Positions 62,305-64,000 of a stretch of 64,000 nt of DNA are shown piece after piece. The stretch's first letter is position 1, and every line of letters starts with the position of its first letter. The DNA is taken from NCBI GenBank assembly GCA_030149325.1, contig JASBRS010000093.1:17992-81991 (forward strand), in the 5' to 3' direction. This DNA comes from Deinococci bacterium (GTDB taxonomy: Bacteria; Deinococcota; Deinococci; Deinococcales; Trueperaceae). The notes under the pieces were generated by a model. That model was not told where the DNA came from. It searched no databases and saw only the letters and a program-made list of their open reading frames with translations. Made by a program: the position numbers and the translations under genes.

Positions 62305-63999
62305 CTAGGCCTCGGTGCCCTCGGCGGGCGTTTCCTCGGCTTCGGCGGCAGCCTGCTTGGCGGGCCGCTTGCCTTCGCGGAAGGCGGCCGTGAGCATCGC
62401 GGCGGCTTCGGCGGCGTCGATCGCGTTCTCCGGTTCGACAGCCTCCTCGGCAGCAGGCGCCTTGACGGCAGCTTCGGCCTTGACAGGCTCGGCTTCCTCG
62501 GCGACGGCTTCTTCAGCCGTGGCCTCTTCGGCGGCGGGCGCCTCGGCCGCGACCACCTCGGTCGCCGCCTCCTCGGCCGGAGCCTCGCTGGCGGGAGCGG
62601 CCGCCACGGCCTCGTCCTCGTCGGCCTCGTCCTCGCCCTTGGTCTCGGTCAGGCCGAACTGGGCGAAGAGGTCGGCGTAGACGTCACCGAGCTTGGTGGT
62701 GGCCTTGGTGTTGACGTCCGACGCGGCGTAGCTGTAGTCGTAGTCGATGTCGCCACCGCGGCGGCCGCGACGGCCACGACGACCCCCGGGCCCTCGTGCT
62801 GCGGGCGTTCCCGTGCCGACCGAGTCGATGTCGGTGGCGGAGAAGGGCAGGAGCCGCTTGCGCGACAGGCTGGCGCGCTGCTCGACCGGATCGATGTTGA
62901 GGATCACGGCCGTGACCTCGTCGCCACGCTTGAAGTGGTCGTTGATGTTCTCGATGTGATCGTGGCTGAGCTCGCTGATGTGGACCAGGCCCTCGATGCC
63001 CTCTTCGATCTCCATGAACACCCCGAAGTCGGTGATGCCGGTGATCGGGCCGGTGACCTCGGTGCCGGGCGGGTAGCGGTCCGGCAGGCTGCTCCACGGG
63101 TCGGGCTGGGTCTGCCGCAGGCCGAGCGAGATGCGCTGCTGGCCGGTGTCGATCTTGAGGATCATGGCCTCGACCTCGTCGCCTTCCGTCACGATCTCCT
63201 TGGGGTGACGGACGCGCTTGGTCCAGCTCATCTCACTGACGTGGATGAGGCCCTCGAGGCCCGGCTCGATCTCCACGAAGGCGCCGAACGGCGTGAGGTT
63301 GGTGACCTTCCCGGAGATCTTCTGGCCGATGCTGTAGTTGGCCAGAACGTTCTCCCACGGGTTGGACAGCAACGACTTCATGGAGAGGTTGATGCGCTCG
63401 CGCTCGAGGTCCATGTCGAGCACCTCGACACGCACCTTCTCGCCCACCTTGACGACGTCGCGCGGGTGGTTGAAGCGCCCGTGGGTGAGCTCGCTGCGGT
63501 GCACCAGGCCGTCGATGCCGCCGAGGTTCACGAAGACCCCGAAGTCGGTGATCTCCACGACCTCGCCATCGAGCTTGAGGCCGGGCTCGAGCTTCTGCAG
63601 CGTCTCGGACTTCTTCTCCGCGATCTCCTCTTCGAGGATGGACCTGCGGGAGATGATGACGCGGTTGCGGCGACGGTTGAGCTCGATGATCTTGACCTTG
63701 AGGCGCTGGCCCACGTAGGGGGAGAGGTCGTTGACGCGCCGGATGTCGACCTGGCTGGCCGGCAGGAAGGCGCGGATGCCGAGGTTGGCGACGAGGCCAC
63801 CGCGGACCTTCTCGATGATCTCGACCTCGACCGGCTTCTCCTTGTCGTGGATCTCCTGGAGCAGGTTCCAGGCGCGTTCCTGGTCGGCCCGCTTCTTGGA
63901 GAGCACGATGGTGTTGTTGGGGATGTCGGAGCGAACGACGTAGACCTGGATCTCATCGCCGGGCTTGAAGTACTTGGCCGCCTCTTCAGCGTTCGTCTC
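62305..63999 (-). CDS. rpsA: 30S ribosomal protein S1, 5' partial
   Basis: The start lies beyond the right edge. The visible 564 residues contain five S1 RNA-binding domains, the first cut: [66 protein letters not shown]; and [15 protein letters not shown]1 helps mRNA bind the 30S subunit. The last about 130 residues are a low-complexity Ala/Glu-rich tail, with a short Arg/Gly patch ([10 protein letters not shown]) before it. In a genome with many leaderless messages S1 dependence may be gene-specific, which is inference. Confidence 0.93.
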   Translation of the reverse strand, partial: ETNAEEAAKYFKPGDEIQVYVVRSDIPNNTIVLSKKRADQERAWNLLQEIHDKEKPVEVEIIEKVRGGLVANLGIRAFLPASQVDIRRVNDLSPYVGQRLKVKIIELNRRRNRVIISRRSILEEEIAEKKSETLQKLEPGLKLDGEVVEITDFGVFVNLGGIDGLVHRSELTHGRFNHPRDVVKVGEKVRVEVLDMDLERERINLSMKSLLSNPWENVLANYSIGQKISGKVTNLTPFGAFVEIEPGLEGLIHVSEMSWTKRVRHPKEIVTEGDEVEAMILKIDTGQQRISLGLRQTQPDPWSSLPDRYPPGTEVTGPITGITDFGVFMEIEEGIEGLVHISELSHDHIENINDHFKRGDEVTAVILNIDPVEQRASLSRKRLLPFSATDIDSVGTGTPAARGPGGRRGRRGRRGGDIDYDYSYAASDVNTKATTKLGDVYADLFAQFGLTETKGEDEADEDEAVAAAPASEAPAEEAATEVVAAEAPAAEEATAEEAVAEEAEPVKAEAAVKAPAAEEAVEPENAIDAAEAAAMLTAAFREGKRPAKQAAAEAEETPAEGTEA

Positions 64000-64000
64000 G

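Overview
The window is a very GC-rich bacterial chromosome segment of mostly housekeeping genes, with an exopolysaccharide island in its right half. No insertion sequence, prophage or CRISPR array is visible. The best guess for the host is Deinococcota (Deinococcus/Thermus/Truepera relatives). The TrmH protein looks strikingly like the Thermus enzyme. Many start codons sit only 5-7 nt after a TANNNT -10 element with no Shine-Dalgarno, the leaderless pattern described in Deinococcus. A family-level placement (perhaps Trueperaceae) is only a guess.

Region by region. 0-6 kb: the end of a response regulator, fabI, then a trp operon (a leaderless Trp-containing leader peptide, trpE, trpG, an unexpected family 2 glycosyltransferase, trpD). 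6-15 kb: pdxS, a class A penicillin-binding protein, a P1-family self-processing peptidase, pdxT, ppa; on the other strand lipB-lipA, a PQQ-type sugar dehydrogenase and trmH. 15-23.6 kb: tRNA-Leu(GAG), a membrane diguanylate cyclase, a DinG/XPD-type helicase, an Lrp regulator coupled to an Eis-like acetyltransferase, a YmdB-type phosphoesterase and PEP carboxylase. 23.7-27 kb: an ExbB-ExbD operon whose third gene fuses a TonB-like anchor and Ala/Pro/Gln-rich linker to a DUF3048 domain. 27-33.4 kb: a phosphoesterase, a LysM/M23 endopeptidase, argB, a phosphohexomutase, tpiA-pepP.

33.5-47.8 kb is compositionally less GC-rich and looks like an island. It carries a second M24 (PepP) homologue with four of five metal ligands lost, NDP-sugar enzymes (two epimerases, one 4,6-dehydratase-like SDR, a nucleotidyltransferase, a UDP-sugar dehydrogenase), and a set resembling a dispersed Pel system: a GH114 hydrolase lipoprotein, a PelA-deacetylase-like lipoprotein, a PelF-type GT4 and a 12-TM PelG-like membrane protein. 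A shortened SARP-type regulator is divergent from the deacetylase and is the obvious candidate regulator.

47.8-64 kb returns to core genes: lon with an HspR/HAIR-like site upstream, argS, a VWA lipoprotein, a YdiJ-type FAD/Fe-S dehydrogenase, lapA-recJ, mnmA, lemA-htpX and most of rpsA (cut by the right edge).

Starts were chosen from leaderless -10 spacing, Shine-Dalgarno sites or stop/start overlaps. All family assignments come from reading motifs, not from database searches.
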